Origin: SAR116 cluster bacterium AG-325-I21
GTDB taxonomy: Bacteria > Pseudomonadota > Alphaproteobacteria > Puniceispirillales > Puniceispirillaceae
Direction: 5' to 3'
Length of the DNA: 56,458 nt
NCBI GenBank assembly: GCA_003282865.1
Contig: QBYK01000010.1
Location: 1-56,458, forward strand
Shown: piece by piece, positions 36,963 to 45,468 of the stretch
How the letters are laid out: the number at the start of each line of letters is the position of its first letter
Numbering within the stretch: the stretch's first letter is position 1
Translations under genes and position numbers: made by a program
The notes under the pieces: model-generated
What the model was told of the DNA's origin: nothing
The model's database searches: none
The model's input: only the letters and a program-made list of their open reading frames with translations

Positions 36963-37511
36963 ATGGAAATCGATACCAACGACATATTAATGAGATACTG
37001 TCCACATTGCGATTGTATTTGTCTTATATCAAAAACCGAAATTGACTCTGCGCGGGCAGAAAACAAATTAGTGAGCATCTCCTGCCACCAATGCCAGAAA
37101 CAGTTTGCCATCGATGGTGACCAGACAAAAGATAGAAAAATAGCCCGTCCAGCCGCCTTAAAATTTGTCACCTGCCCATCCTGTAAAAAACAAGTCACCC
37201 TGCCAGACCTGCCGCCAGATCGGTCGTCCGTAGATCTATTTTGCCCGTTTTGCCAGAGTAAAATTAACCATGACGGACAGAAGTCAGAAGGCAAGTCATC
37301 GCATTTGGCGTCAGCAAAGTCCGATCTAGGAAAAGCTGACCTCAACCCTACGAGAGAGGCTAGCCCGAGCACTAAATCACCAACAAATTATATGCCACTG
37401 TATGCTCTGTTCTTTTTCTGCGTTGGGGCTTACCTGTTTTGGGCTTTTGAAACCGGGCAGTTGCCAGTTGAAGCCTTGTCTTTAGATCGGTGGCTCAAGA
37501 TTTTGCAATAA
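36963..37511 (+). CDS. Double zinc-ribbon, C-terminally membrane-anchored protein, function unknown
   Basis: Not recognised as a named family. The protein has 182 residues. Cysteine pairs C13-x2-C16 and C41-x2-C44, then C71-x2-C74 and C94-x2-C97, look like two zinc ribbons; two extra cysteines (18, 20) lie in the first. A polar, Ser/Lys-rich linker (about 100-140) leads to one hydrophobic helix at 143-162 and a short C-terminal tail, so the zinc part should face the cytosol. This layout resembles MJ0042-type zinc-ribbon proteins of alphaproteobacteria. Start set at ATG 36963, with GGCGGGAG just upstream. It is 148 bp downstream of the TPR gene on the same strand. Confidence 0.72.
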   Translation: MEIDTNDILMRYCPHCDCICLISKTEIDSARAENKLVSISCHQCQKQFAIDGDQTKDRKIARPAALKFVTCPSCKKQVTLPDLPPDRSSVDLFCPFCQSKINHDGQKSEGKSSHLASAKSDLGKADLNPTREASPSTKSPTNYMPLYALFFFCVGAYLFWAFETGQLPVEALSLDRWLKILQ

Positions 37512-37713
37512 TTTTATAGCTTGGCTCTTACGGCTCGTCATCGGTCATTTTATCTGGGAACTATGGCGGCAAAATCTCAGTATCGCATGCCTCTTCCAAT
37601 CACCGAATAATATTTGGCGACCACTCTCAAGGGCCAAACCGAGTTTGTCCATCTTTAAAATTAATTAACAATGGAGAGATTTCTAACGGCACATTATGTG
37701 CCGTAACAATGTC
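37512..37713. other. Non-coding gap with a perfect 8-bp hairpin
   Basis: No gene is seen. ACGGCACA (37686-37693) and TGTGCCGT (37697-37704) make a perfect stem with a 3-nt loop, 10 bp past the end of the dead dehydrogenase gene and about 175 bp past the zinc-ribbon gene. It may be a relic terminator of either. Confidence 0.35.
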
Positions 37714-38070
37714 CTAAAACAGCTCAATTTCCTTCCATACGAAATCCATCGTGAAATTAATATCGCAGCTACCGTATTTAAGGCTGGATTTTGCCCTTTT
37801 TCGGCCAACAAAAACACCATTTTCAGCTTCTAACACTTCGGCACTTTCTGCTGGCGATGACAAACAGGTGATGAGTATATCACAGACCTGTGCCATCTCC
37901 TTCGGCCTGTCCACCCACGTCGCGCCGGCATCAAGAAAGGAAGCCGCGGCATCACGATTGAAACCGCGTAAAACAATATCGTACGGATTGCGAATTAAAC
38001 TCCCCGCCAGCTTGCCACCAACATTACCAAGCTCGATAAACCCACCCTTTTACAATTTCACGAATTCCAT
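37714..38070 (-). pseudogene. Dead beta-hydroxyacid dehydrogenase gene (N-terminal domain only)
   Basis: Reading the minus strand from ATG 38070 gives MEFVKL, then TAA at codon 7, then in the same frame 'GGFIELGNVGGKLAGSLIRN' and onward. This matches the cofactor-binding start (GFIGLGNMG) of 3-hydroxyisobutyrate dehydrogenase relatives. The similarity continues through 'GFNRDAAASFLDAGATW' and 'CDILITCLSSPAESAEVLEAENGVF', then fades, and a stop comes at 37714. The substrate domain and catalytic Lys are missing. So there is an early nonsense codon plus loss of the C-terminal two thirds. It is a decayed paralogue of the intact genes at 33029 and 45469. Confidence 0.78.
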
Positions 38071-38171
38071 ATTGCTGTATTACAACATCGCAAATATTAA
38101 TCGAACACCTCTATATTAAGTGTTTTACATAAGCCCAAATATGACGCTTTTTGGAATACAATAGAAATCAT

Positions 38172-39596
38172 CTAGAGCGTAACAACTCGCATAGAGTTGG
38201 TTGTGCCAACAATGCCAAAAGGCATGCCCGCTACTATAACAACCTGATGTCCGGTGCCTGCCATGCCGCGTTTCCGAATTTCAAATATCGCCTCTATAAT
38301 CGCAGATTCAAAATCGTCGCTGTAGGCACTGGCCGCAGTATCGGTGCCCCAAAGCAAAGATAATTTACGCTGCACTTCGAGATGCGGTGTCATCACCAGA
38401 AACGGAATTCCAGGTCGCTCACGTGCAATTCGAACTGCGGTATTTCCAGAACTAGAAAAGGCGACCATGACCTTGGCTTCAACCGTTTCGGCAAGCCCCA
38501 CACTAGTGCGTGCAACAGCGTGGTAGACACTTTTTTCAACTGGTAATTGACCAGGCCCTGATGTCGGGACAGACCGAATATGTGCCTCAGCAGAGCTCAC
38601 GATACGTGCCATAAATTCAACCGACTCTACAGGGTATTGACCAGCTGCTGTTTCCGCCGACAGCATGACCGCGTCTGCCCCATCAAACACTGCACCAGCA
38701 ACATCAGATGCTTCGGCTCTTGTAGGGGCAGGAGCGTCAATCATCGACTCCAGCATCTGCGTAGCAACTACGACTGGTTTGCCAACCAATCGGCATTTTG
38801 AAATGATGGTTTTCTGCCATCCAGGCAAGTGTTCTGGGGGCAGCTCAACACCAAGATCGCCCCGTGCAACCATAATCCCATCTGATGCAGCAATAATATC
38901 AGAAAGTTCATTCAACGCTGCTGGCTTTTCAATTTTTGACATCAAGACAGCCCGCTTGCCAACAATTGTTCTGGCCGCAATAACATCACTTGCGCGTTGT
39001 ACAAAAGATAAAGCCACCCAATCAACACCCTTATCCAGCGCATAATTGAGATCATCCAAATCTTTTGTTGTTAGCGGAGTAGTGTCAAGAGTCACATCAG
39101 GAAGATTAACCCCTTTGCGGCTTTTCAGCACACCACCAACAAGCACATCTGCAACAAAATTTTTTGCATTCACTGACACAACCCTGAAGACCAGCTTTCC
39201 ATCATCCATCAATAACCGTGCACCTGGATATATAGCCTTAAAAATTTCCTCATGCGGTAAGCCAACAATGCTGGCATTGCCCTTTTTCGTATCCAGATCA
39301 AAAGTAATTCGCTCATCAGCCCGAACGATTGTGCCCTCGGCAATTTCGCCAACCCGGAATTTTGGACCTTGCAGATCTACCAAGATACCGATCGGTACAC
39401 CCGTTTCAGCCTCAAGAGCGCGAAGGGCATCAATGCGCAAACCTTGTTCTTCACGCGTGCCATGCGAAAAATTTAATCGAAAAACATTAACGCCCGCAGC
39501 AGTAAGGCTGGTCAACATCTCCGGACTCGAAGAGACATTCCCCAGAGTCGCAACAATTTTTGTAGACCGAACGCGGTCAGGGATTTCAGCATTCAT
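38172..39596 (-). CDS. pyk: Pyruvate kinase
   Basis: Glycolytic enzyme (474 aa) making pyruvate and ATP from phosphoenolpyruvate and ADP. 'STKIVATLGNVSSSPEML' and 'NVFRLNFSHGT' open the barrel. The catalytic lysine block is 'VLMSKIEKPAALNEL' near 226. 'MVARGDLGVELPPE' binds metal, and 'TRAEASDVAGAVFDGADAVMLSAETAAGQYP' is the signature near 290-320. The C-terminal regulatory domain is complete. The gene reads alone, with a 288-bp gap upstream that holds an AT-rich inverted repeat. Confidence 0.96.
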   Translation of the reverse strand: MNAEIPDRVRSTKIVATLGNVSSSPEMLTSLTAAGVNVFRLNFSHGTREEQGLRIDALRALEAETGVPIGILVDLQGPKFRVGEIAEGTIVRADERITFDLDTKKGNASIVGLPHEEIFKAIYPGARLLMDDGKLVFRVVSVNAKNFVADVLVGGVLKSRKGVNLPDVTLDTTPLTTKDLDDLNYALDKGVDWVALSFVQRASDVIAARTIVGKRAVLMSKIEKPAALNELSDIIAASDGIMVARGDLGVELPPEHLPGWQKTIISKCRLVGKPVVVATQMLESMIDAPAPTRAEASDVAGAVFDGADAVMLSAETAAGQYPVESVEFMARIVSSAEAHIRSVPTSGPGQLPVEKSVYHAVARTSVGLAETVEAKVMVAFSSSGNTAVRIARERPGIPFLVMTPHLEVQRKLSLLWGTDTAASAYSDDFESAIIEAIFEIRKRGMAGTGHQVVIVAGMPFGIVGTTNSMRVVTL

Positions 39597-39733
39597 GGAT
39601 ATTTGTTTCTTTCCCGTAGCTCAAAATATGAGACAAAAACAGACAGGGTGAAGGTCGTTGGACCCGAATGGCAAAGTTATAAAATAGCTTACGGCTCATT
39701 TTGATGAAAGCAAAGCGGCATCTACCAGTTTTT

Positions 39734-39763
39734 AAAACTTTTACAAAACACTAAAAAAGTTTT
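39734..39763. repeat. AT-rich 9-bp inverted repeat between pyk and a DapA-family gene
   Basis: AAAACTTTT (39734-39742) and AAAAGTTTT (39755-39763) are perfect inverted copies with a 12-bp spacer, so their centres are two helical turns apart. The site is about 138 bp upstream of the pyk start and 122 bp upstream of the DapA-family start. It may be an operator, but low complexity makes chance more likely than for the GC-richer sites. Confidence 0.3.
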
Positions 39764-39884
39764 GCGGAGGGTGCCTATTATGTGACAACTTGAGAAATGC
39801 CACCTTTACAGACAATAATCTGAAATCGAAATCCAATTAATTTTGATGTTGGTTACGACGACTTTATTTACCACAGGAAATATC

Positions 39885-40787
39885 ATGATGATAAAAGGCC
39901 TCATTGCCCCCATTCTCACCCCTTTTGACGATAATCTCAATCTTCACCAATCGCTTCTTAATAGCCTTGCCAAACAGCTGCTTGCAGCAGGCGTTAGAGG
40001 TCTGGCTCCGTTTGGAACAACTGGCGAGGCCTTATCCATTAGTCAAAGTGAGCGCAAAGCCGCCCTTGAGGGTCTGGTGGCGGCAGGCATTGACCCAGGG
40101 GTAATGATTCCAGGCACCGGCCTTTGCAATCTACCCGATACCGTTGATCTTTGCCAGCACGCGGTTAGCCTTGGGTGTGCTGGGGTTATGGTATTGCCAG
40201 CTTTCTATTTCAAGGGTATGAGCGACGATGGATTATATGACTATTATGCACAATTGATTGCTGGTGTGAATGATCCACGCTTGAAAATATATCTGTATCA
40301 CATCCCACAGGTTTCGGGGGTTGGTCTTTCTATTAACCTTGTGCGCAAATTACACGCCCATTTTCCAAATGTTGTTGTTGGCATCAAAGACAGTTCCGGT
40401 AATTGGGACAACACCGAAGCCCTGTTGAATATTGAAGGGTTAATTGTCTATCCGGGTTCCGAGTTACCAATTATTGAAGCAGTCCGCCGAGGGGCACCTG
40501 GATGTATCTCCGCCACTGCTAATTTGAACGGCACTGACATTGCCGAGGTTGTTGATTTATGCCTTGCTGGCAAATGGTATGAGGCCGAGGTCAAACATAA
40601 AAAAGTGCGGGCAGTGCGGCTTATGTTTCAGGATTACGCTCCAATTCCAGCGCAAAAGGCCCTTCTTGCAAGGTCAACAGGCAACAGCACTTGGAGCAAT
40701 CTTCGCCCGCCAATGCGGCCAATGACCAAAGACAAGCTGGATGCTTTGGCCGATAATCTCGCCAGCCAATTTGGCATGAAATTCTAA
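39885..40787 (+). CDS. Dihydrodipicolinate synthase (DapA/NAL) family lyase
   Basis: Class I aldolase of the DapA/N-acetylneuraminate lyase family (300 aa), forming a Schiff base between a lysine and a 2-oxo acid. 'GTTGEALSIS' near residue 44 is the substrate-carboxylate loop. The active Tyr is in 'LYLYHIPQVSG'-like near 135, and the Schiff-base Lys in 'VVGIKDSSGNW' near 165. Sequence wording is of the catabolic branch, so it may act on a sugar acid or hydroxy-oxo acid rather than in lysine synthesis. Start fixed at ATG 39885 by AGGAAA; the open frame begins 14 codons earlier. Confidence 0.87.
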   Translation: MMIKGLIAPILTPFDDNLNLHQSLLNSLAKQLLAAGVRGLAPFGTTGEALSISQSERKAALEGLVAAGIDPGVMIPGTGLCNLPDTVDLCQHAVSLGCAGVMVLPAFYFKGMSDDGLYDYYAQLIAGVNDPRLKIYLYHIPQVSGVGLSINLVRKLHAHFPNVVVGIKDSSGNWDNTEALLNIEGLIVYPGSELPIIEAVRRGAPGCISATANLNGTDIAEVVDLCLAGKWYEAEVKHKKVRAVRLMFQDYAPIPAQKALLARSTGNSTWSNLRPPMRPMTKDKLDALADNLASQFGMKF

Positions 40788-40863
40788 CACGTAATATGCC
40801 GTAAGATATGTCTTTTTGGATCACCACTGGTTGTTTGTCTTTATCATCTACCGAGGTTTGTCA

Positions 40864-41262
40864 ATGAAGCTTGCTGTCACCCTAACCGGCATTTGTCTAA
40901 TGATTGCGGGCCTGTCTGGTCTTTTCTGGTTTTTCATGCCAGATTTTAGCAACAATTTTAACCCGCCAAAAATCATCATGGTGAAAGCAACGCTTGAAAA
41001 TCGCTGTTCAGTAATTGATGAGACATTTGTTGCCGAGGCACCAGAACAAGGACGCCGGGCGCCATTTCGTGACGGAGTTGCAATAATGCGGCTGCCCGAA
41101 CGAGCAAAAATTCAACTGGCGGTTTCAAGCGCCTACCCAGCCTTCAAATATGACGATGTGCCGCAACCAGTCGCCCCGAATGTAGTGCTGATTGCCGACT
41201 GCGATGTATCACCCCGACTGAGATCTATTTTTGGGTCAATGAAAGAAACATTCAAGCAATAA
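40864..41262 (+). CDS. Small membrane-anchored protein, function unknown
   Basis: A 132-residue protein I do not recognise. An N-terminal hydrophobic segment (about residues 3-25) acts as an uncleaved anchor or signal. The rest is a small soluble domain with 'NRCSVIDETFVAEAPEQGRRAPFRDGVAIMRLPERAKIQLAVSS' and 'VVLIADCDVSPRLRSIF'; its two cysteines (about 53 and 118) may pair in the periplasm. Start set at ATG 40864, with GAGG 9 nt upstream; the frame opens earlier at 40816. It follows the DapA-family gene by 76 bp. Confidence 0.68.
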   Translation: MKLAVTLTGICLMIAGLSGLFWFFMPDFSNNFNPPKIIMVKATLENRCSVIDETFVAEAPEQGRRAPFRDGVAIMRLPERAKIQLAVSSAYPAFKYDDVPQPVAPNVVLIADCDVSPRLRSIFGSMKETFKQ

Positions 41263-41297
41263 TCGACACCCTGTTTAAGGCCCAAAAAAATTCGTAA

Positions 41298-42533
41298 TCA
41301 AATTACCTTCGCATTGCGCAAGGCAGCGATCGCTTCTGGCGACATGTCAGCCCATTCAGCGATGACCTGATCACTATGTTCACCGAGCCGCGGCGGCGTA
41401 ATGCGATATTGTGCTGGGGTTAGACTAAGTTTCGCGGCAAAGGCAGTAGTTGAAATTTTACTTCCATCTTTACGCCATTGATCGATTCTGGCACCGCGCG
41501 CCTGAACATGCCGGTCCGCAAACACCTCAGAAATATTATTAATAGGGCCACAAGAAACACCCGCAGCCTCTAATGTTTCAATCAGCTGTTGGCGGTCCAT
41601 CTTTACAATGATGTCAGCAAGGGTTGCATCCAACTGTTCCCGGTTTTTGATACGCGCCTCATTGGTTGCAAAGTCAGCGTGATCAGCCAACTCGGGAACA
41701 GCCAATGCTGCTGTCAAACGAATAAATTGTTTGTCATTCCCACACGCGACAATCACAAACCCATCATGCGCACGATAAACGGTATAGGGAACAACACTTG
41801 GATGGCTGTTACCCATGCGGCCTGGACACATCTCCGCGTTCAACCAATTTGCAGATTGATTCGCTAGCATGGAGATTTGACTATCAAGAAGCGCGCAATC
41901 GATATGCTGGCCCTTGCCAGTTAGAGCACGATATTGAAGTGCCGCTAGAGCGGCGTTTGCTGCGAACATGCCAGTAAACAAATCACATACCGCAACTCCA
42001 ACCTTCATTGGCGCACTGCCCGGGATGCCATCAGGCTGGCCGGTAATGCTCATCAAGCCGCCCATGCCCTGTATCAAAAAATCATATCCTGACCTGTGAG
42101 AATAGGGCCCTGCTTGACCAAAACCCGTAATTGAACAGTAAATAATTCCCGGGTTAATGGCGGCAATTGACACGTAATCCAGACCATATTTCTTCAACCC
42201 ACCCGGTTTGAAATTTTCGATTACGATATCAGCCTTTTGGGCCAGCTTCCGTACGAGATCGGCGCCACCTTCGGTTGAAAAGTCAATTGTAACAGATCGC
42301 TTGTTACGATTACAGGCGGAAAAATAGGCAGCAGAATCACGGCTGCCATCGGCATTCTGGGAAAAAGGCGGGCCCCATTTTCGTGTGTCGTCACCGCCAT
42401 CCGGATTTTCCACCTTCACCACATCCGCACCAAGATCCGCAAACATCTGTGCGGCATAAGGCCCAGCCAAAATCCGACTTAGATCCAGCACTTTTAATCC
42501 AGCAAGTGCCATCGGGGTTTCGTGATTTGTCAT
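41298..42533 (-). CDS. CaiB/BaiF family CoA transferase
   Basis: Family III CoA transferase (411 aa) moving CoA between two acids through an aspartyl-acid anhydride. 'LKVLDLSRILAGPYAAQMFADLGADVVKVENPDGGDDTR' opens the protein. 'NRNKRSVTIDFSTEGGADLVRKLAQKADIVIENFKPGGLKKYGLDY' is the CoA-binding block, and 'MKVGVAVCDLFTGMFAANA' carries the catalytic Asp (about 172). AGGA precedes the ATG. It is divergent from an acyl-CoA dehydrogenase gene, a common pairing in dicarboxylate or carnitine-like catabolism. Complete, unlike the damaged relatives at 48004 and 50246. Confidence 0.92.
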   Translation of the reverse strand: MTNHETPMALAGLKVLDLSRILAGPYAAQMFADLGADVVKVENPDGGDDTRKWGPPFSQNADGSRDSAAYFSACNRNKRSVTIDFSTEGGADLVRKLAQKADIVIENFKPGGLKKYGLDYVSIAAINPGIIYCSITGFGQAGPYSHRSGYDFLIQGMGGLMSITGQPDGIPGSAPMKVGVAVCDLFTGMFAANAALAALQYRALTGKGQHIDCALLDSQISMLANQSANWLNAEMCPGRMGNSHPSVVPYTVYRAHDGFVIVACGNDKQFIRLTAALAVPELADHADFATNEARIKNREQLDATLADIIVKMDRQQLIETLEAAGVSCGPINNISEVFADRHVQARGARIDQWRKDGSKISTTAFAAKLSLTPAQYRITPPRLGEHSDQVIAEWADMSPEAIAALRNAKVI

Positions 42534-42703
42534 TATCTGTCCTGCTATAATAGTTCCGTTGCCATAGTTAGATTGTCTTACTCGCCAAAATACGTGATTT
42601 TCAATTTACAGCCTATGGAAAAATTGGCAGGCTTACTACTCGCAACTTTCATAGATTTTGCAGTGCCATTCGCCCTGCTTTCACTCACCCAGATGGACAG
42701 ATC

Positions 42704-43864
42704 ATGGATTTTTCACTCAGCGCTGAACAACAGATGCTTCAAGAGACGGCACGTCGCTTTGCGCAAACAGAACTTCCCGCTCATGCCACAGATATTGAAA
42801 ATAACAACGCGCCGCCAAATCTGGTTCTTCGCAAACGATTCGCCGAAATGGGCTTTATGGGCATCAATTTACCATCTGCCTTTGGCGGAGCTGGGCTGGG
42901 GCATTTTGAGGCTGTTTTGATTTTGGAAGAGCTAGCAAAAATTTCTGTTGCGGTCGCGTTTCCTGTTTTTGAAGCTAGTTTTGGGCCGGCCCTTGCAATT
43001 GCACATTTTGCGCCAAAAGCATTACAACAGCGTATTCTTCCACAAGTCTGTTCAGGTGAAATGGTAGTTGCCGTTTCCATGTCCGAACCACATGCTGGGA
43101 CGGCGTTGACCGACCTAAAAACCAGCGGCAAGCTGAGTGGCGATAAGATCATACTAAATGGCAGCAAACGCTGGTGTTCAGGCGGTGGTCATGCTGATGC
43201 CTATGTTGTTTATTGCCGCCTGTCTAATGATCCGGGGGCCAAGGGTATTGGCGCAGTATTGGTAGAAAAAGGTACACGGGGTTTTACATTTGGAGCCCCA
43301 GAATCACACATGGGCTGGCGTGGCATTGCTAGTGCCGATATGTTTTTTGATAATGTTGAAATCCCTGTCGAAAATATTATTGTTCCTGCGGGTGGTTTCA
43401 AAAAGCTAATGGAGGCCTTTGATCTAGAACGCTGCGGTAATACTACGATGAGCCTTGCTTGCGGTCAGTCTGCCTTTGATTATGCGCTTGATTATGTCCA
43501 AGAACGCGAACAATTCGGTAAACCAATTATTGAATTTCAAGCCGTACAATTGCAGATTGCCCAGATGAAAATGAAGTTAGATGCGGCGAGGCTTCTTTTG
43601 TATCGGGCAGTCAATAATGCTGAACAGTCCCTGCCATCAATTGCAGATAGCTCAATTGCAAAATGCTATGCAAATGAAATCGCGCGTGACGTTGCCAGTG
43701 CTGCAGTACAATTGATGGGCGGCTATGGCTATTCAAAATCCTATCCGATGGAGCAGAAAATGCGCGACGCCTGGGGATGGGGCATTGCTGGTGGGTCGAT
43801 TGACATCCAGAAAATAAATATTGCCGCTGCTCTTGTTGGCAAAAGGTTTAACCAGCGGGGTTAG
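42704..43864 (+). CDS. Acyl-CoA dehydrogenase family protein
   Basis: FAD enzyme (386 aa) oxidising an acyl-CoA to its 2,3-enoyl form. 'MVVAVSMSEPHAGTALTDLKTSG' (120-142) is the FAD/substrate signature. 'VQEREQFGKPIIEFQAVQ' and 'QLMGGYGYSKSYPMEQKMRDA' follow. The usual catalytic Glu of the C-terminal 'YEGT' motif is replaced by Gly363 in 'GIAGGSIDIQK'. A Glu in 'FDLERCGN' (E242) sits where isovaleryl- and long-chain enzymes keep theirs, so activity is still likely. GGA precedes the ATG. It faces away from the CoA transferase gene; the two probably act in one pathway. Confidence 0.91.
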   Translation: MDFSLSAEQQMLQETARRFAQTELPAHATDIENNNAPPNLVLRKRFAEMGFMGINLPSAFGGAGLGHFEAVLILEELAKISVAVAFPVFEASFGPALAIAHFAPKALQQRILPQVCSGEMVVAVSMSEPHAGTALTDLKTSGKLSGDKIILNGSKRWCSGGGHADAYVVYCRLSNDPGAKGIGAVLVEKGTRGFTFGAPESHMGWRGIASADMFFDNVEIPVENIIVPAGGFKKLMEAFDLERCGNTTMSLACGQSAFDYALDYVQEREQFGKPIIEFQAVQLQIAQMKMKLDAARLLLYRAVNNAEQSLPSIADSSIAKCYANEIARDVASAAVQLMGGYGYSKSYPMEQKMRDAWGWGIAGGSIDIQKINIAAALVGKRFNQRG

Positions 43865-43867
43865 CCT

Positions 43868-44950
43868 TTACCCCTTCCATACTTTGCCAAGAACATTCAC
43901 CCAATTTGCATGGCATAACTTAGTCATCAGCTCATTGTCATATCCATGGGCGCGCATGGCCTCACGTAGGGCTGGCAAACCGGCGGCATTACCAATTCCA
44001 TCGGGCACGGTAGTGCCATCAAAGTCTGACCCAAGCCCAACTCTGTCTTCCCCAAGATAGGAAAGCAAATAATCAAGATGGCGGAGCATGACGTCAAAAC
44101 CAGTATCAGCCTTCATGCGGCCATCCGGACGAAGAAAGGCGACTGCAAAATTCAGCCCCACCATCCCATCACTTTCGGCAATCGCCGTGAGCTGTCGGTC
44201 GGTTAGGTTACGCGCGTGTGGGCTAATTGCGTAGGCGTTAGAATGGGTGGCAACAAGTGGGGCCGATGATTGCTTGGCAACATCCCAGAAACCCGCTTCA
44301 TTTAAATGCGATAGATCAATGAGAATACCATTATCGTCACAGTATTGGACCAGCCTCTTGCCATGATCACTTAGGCCCGGACCAATATCGCCAGTACTTG
44401 GAAAACGGAATGGTACGCCATGTCCAAATTGGTTTGGCCGGCTCCATAACGGACCAATTGATCGCAAGCCAGCACGCCGGAACATATCCAAGTTGTAAAA
44501 ATCACGATCAATTGGCTCAGCACCTTCAATGTGCATAATAGCAGCAATTTTGTCCTGTTTAAGACAGGATTGTAGCATCGCTGCTTTTGTGCAAATCGTC
44601 ACGTAGCCAGCTTGTTCCATCCGATGCAGAATTGCCGCCTGTGCGATAGCAATTGGAAGGGCCTCATCTACAGAGATTTTCGGAGGTAAAGGTAAATCAT
44701 ATTTTGGCAGATTCATCTGCGAATTCTTACTATCCAGATCGATGGGCGATGGCACCCAGATAGCAAAAAACCCGCCTCCAAAACCACCTTTGCGCATCTT
44801 ATCCATATCAAGATGGCCCGGCATCTCACCTGCAAAAACATCAAGATTAATAGCCCCACCCGATTTCAAATTTGATTTGTATAAAAGCGACAAAATGTCG
44901 TTATGCCCATCAAAAATAAGCGGGGTCCTTAGTGCAGGTTTCATCCTCAC
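43868..44950 (-). CDS. Membrane dipeptidase family (M19) peptidase
   Basis: Zinc dipeptidase of the renal dipeptidase family (360 aa), cleaving dipeptides, often with a D-residue at the C-terminal side. 'IFDGHNDILSLLY' at 13-25 gives the first HxD ligands. A metal Glu is in 'AIMHIEGAEPI', His residues are in 'IDLSHLNEAGFWDV' and 'PLVATHSNAYAISPHARNLTD', and 'VGLGSDFDG' closes the site. No signal peptide is seen, so it is probably cytosolic. It overlaps the ytoQ-like gene upstream by 4 bp. Confidence 0.92.
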   Translation of the reverse strand: MRMKPALRTPLIFDGHNDILSLLYKSNLKSGGAINLDVFAGEMPGHLDMDKMRKGGFGGGFFAIWVPSPIDLDSKNSQMNLPKYDLPLPPKISVDEALPIAIAQAAILHRMEQAGYVTICTKAAMLQSCLKQDKIAAIMHIEGAEPIDRDFYNLDMFRRAGLRSIGPLWSRPNQFGHGVPFRFPSTGDIGPGLSDHGKRLVQYCDDNGILIDLSHLNEAGFWDVAKQSSAPLVATHSNAYAISPHARNLTDRQLTAIAESDGMVGLNFAVAFLRPDGRMKADTGFDVMLRHLDYLLSYLGEDRVGLGSDFDGTTVPDGIGNAAGLPALREAMRAHGYDNELMTKLCHANWVNVLGKVWKG

Positions 44951-45414
44951 AGCTCTGTCAGTCCTCGGAGTTTGCCAGTAATCACATAATTCAATATTGC
45001 CGCCACCTGGTCAGCAGTTTCAACCGTCGCAAGAGCTGCGCCATCAACCTCTTTTAGGGCATGCTGATGATCGCTGCCATGCATGATTACCAATGCCTTG
45101 CCAAGGGCCGCCGCATAACCGGCATCAAACGCAGCATTCCATTGTTTGTATTTTTCTCCAAAACGTACCACAACAACATCAGCGCGGGAAATTGCGGTAC
45201 GGGTGCGAATAGCATTAAGTTTAGCCCCTTTGTGATCATGCCAGAATTTATCCGGTTCATTCCCCATGATAGCAACCCCGCAACCATCGGATGCACCATG
45301 GTCGGTTACCGGACCCAGAAAGATAATCTCAAGCTTCTGTTTTTCGCAAGCATCGGCCACTTCTCCTCGCCAATCTGTGTGAATTTCACCTGATAGATAG
45401 ACTGTTAATTTCAT
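44947..45414 (-). CDS. YtoQ family protein
   Basis: Small soluble protein (155 aa) of the YtoQ family, related to nucleoside 2-deoxyribosyltransferases; its substrate is not known. Full-length match includes 'YLSGEIHTDWRGEV' at the start, the Gly-Pro loop 'IIFLGPVTDHGASD', and 'NAIRTRTAISRADVVVVRFGEKYKQWNAAFDAGYAAALGKALVI' near 65-110. The 4-bp overlap with the downstream dipeptidase means they are co-translated, so a shared scavenging pathway is likely but unproven. Confidence 0.87.
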   Translation of the reverse strand: MKLTVYLSGEIHTDWRGEVADACEKQKLEIIFLGPVTDHGASDGCGVAIMGNEPDKFWHDHKGAKLNAIRTRTAISRADVVVVRFGEKYKQWNAAFDAGYAAALGKALVIMHGSDHQHALKEVDGAALATVETADQVAAILNYVITGKLRGLTEL

Positions 45415-45468
45415 CTCTTACTCTTTCTTAGGTTATTTTTTATCACCAACGGCGTTCAAAGCAAGCCC

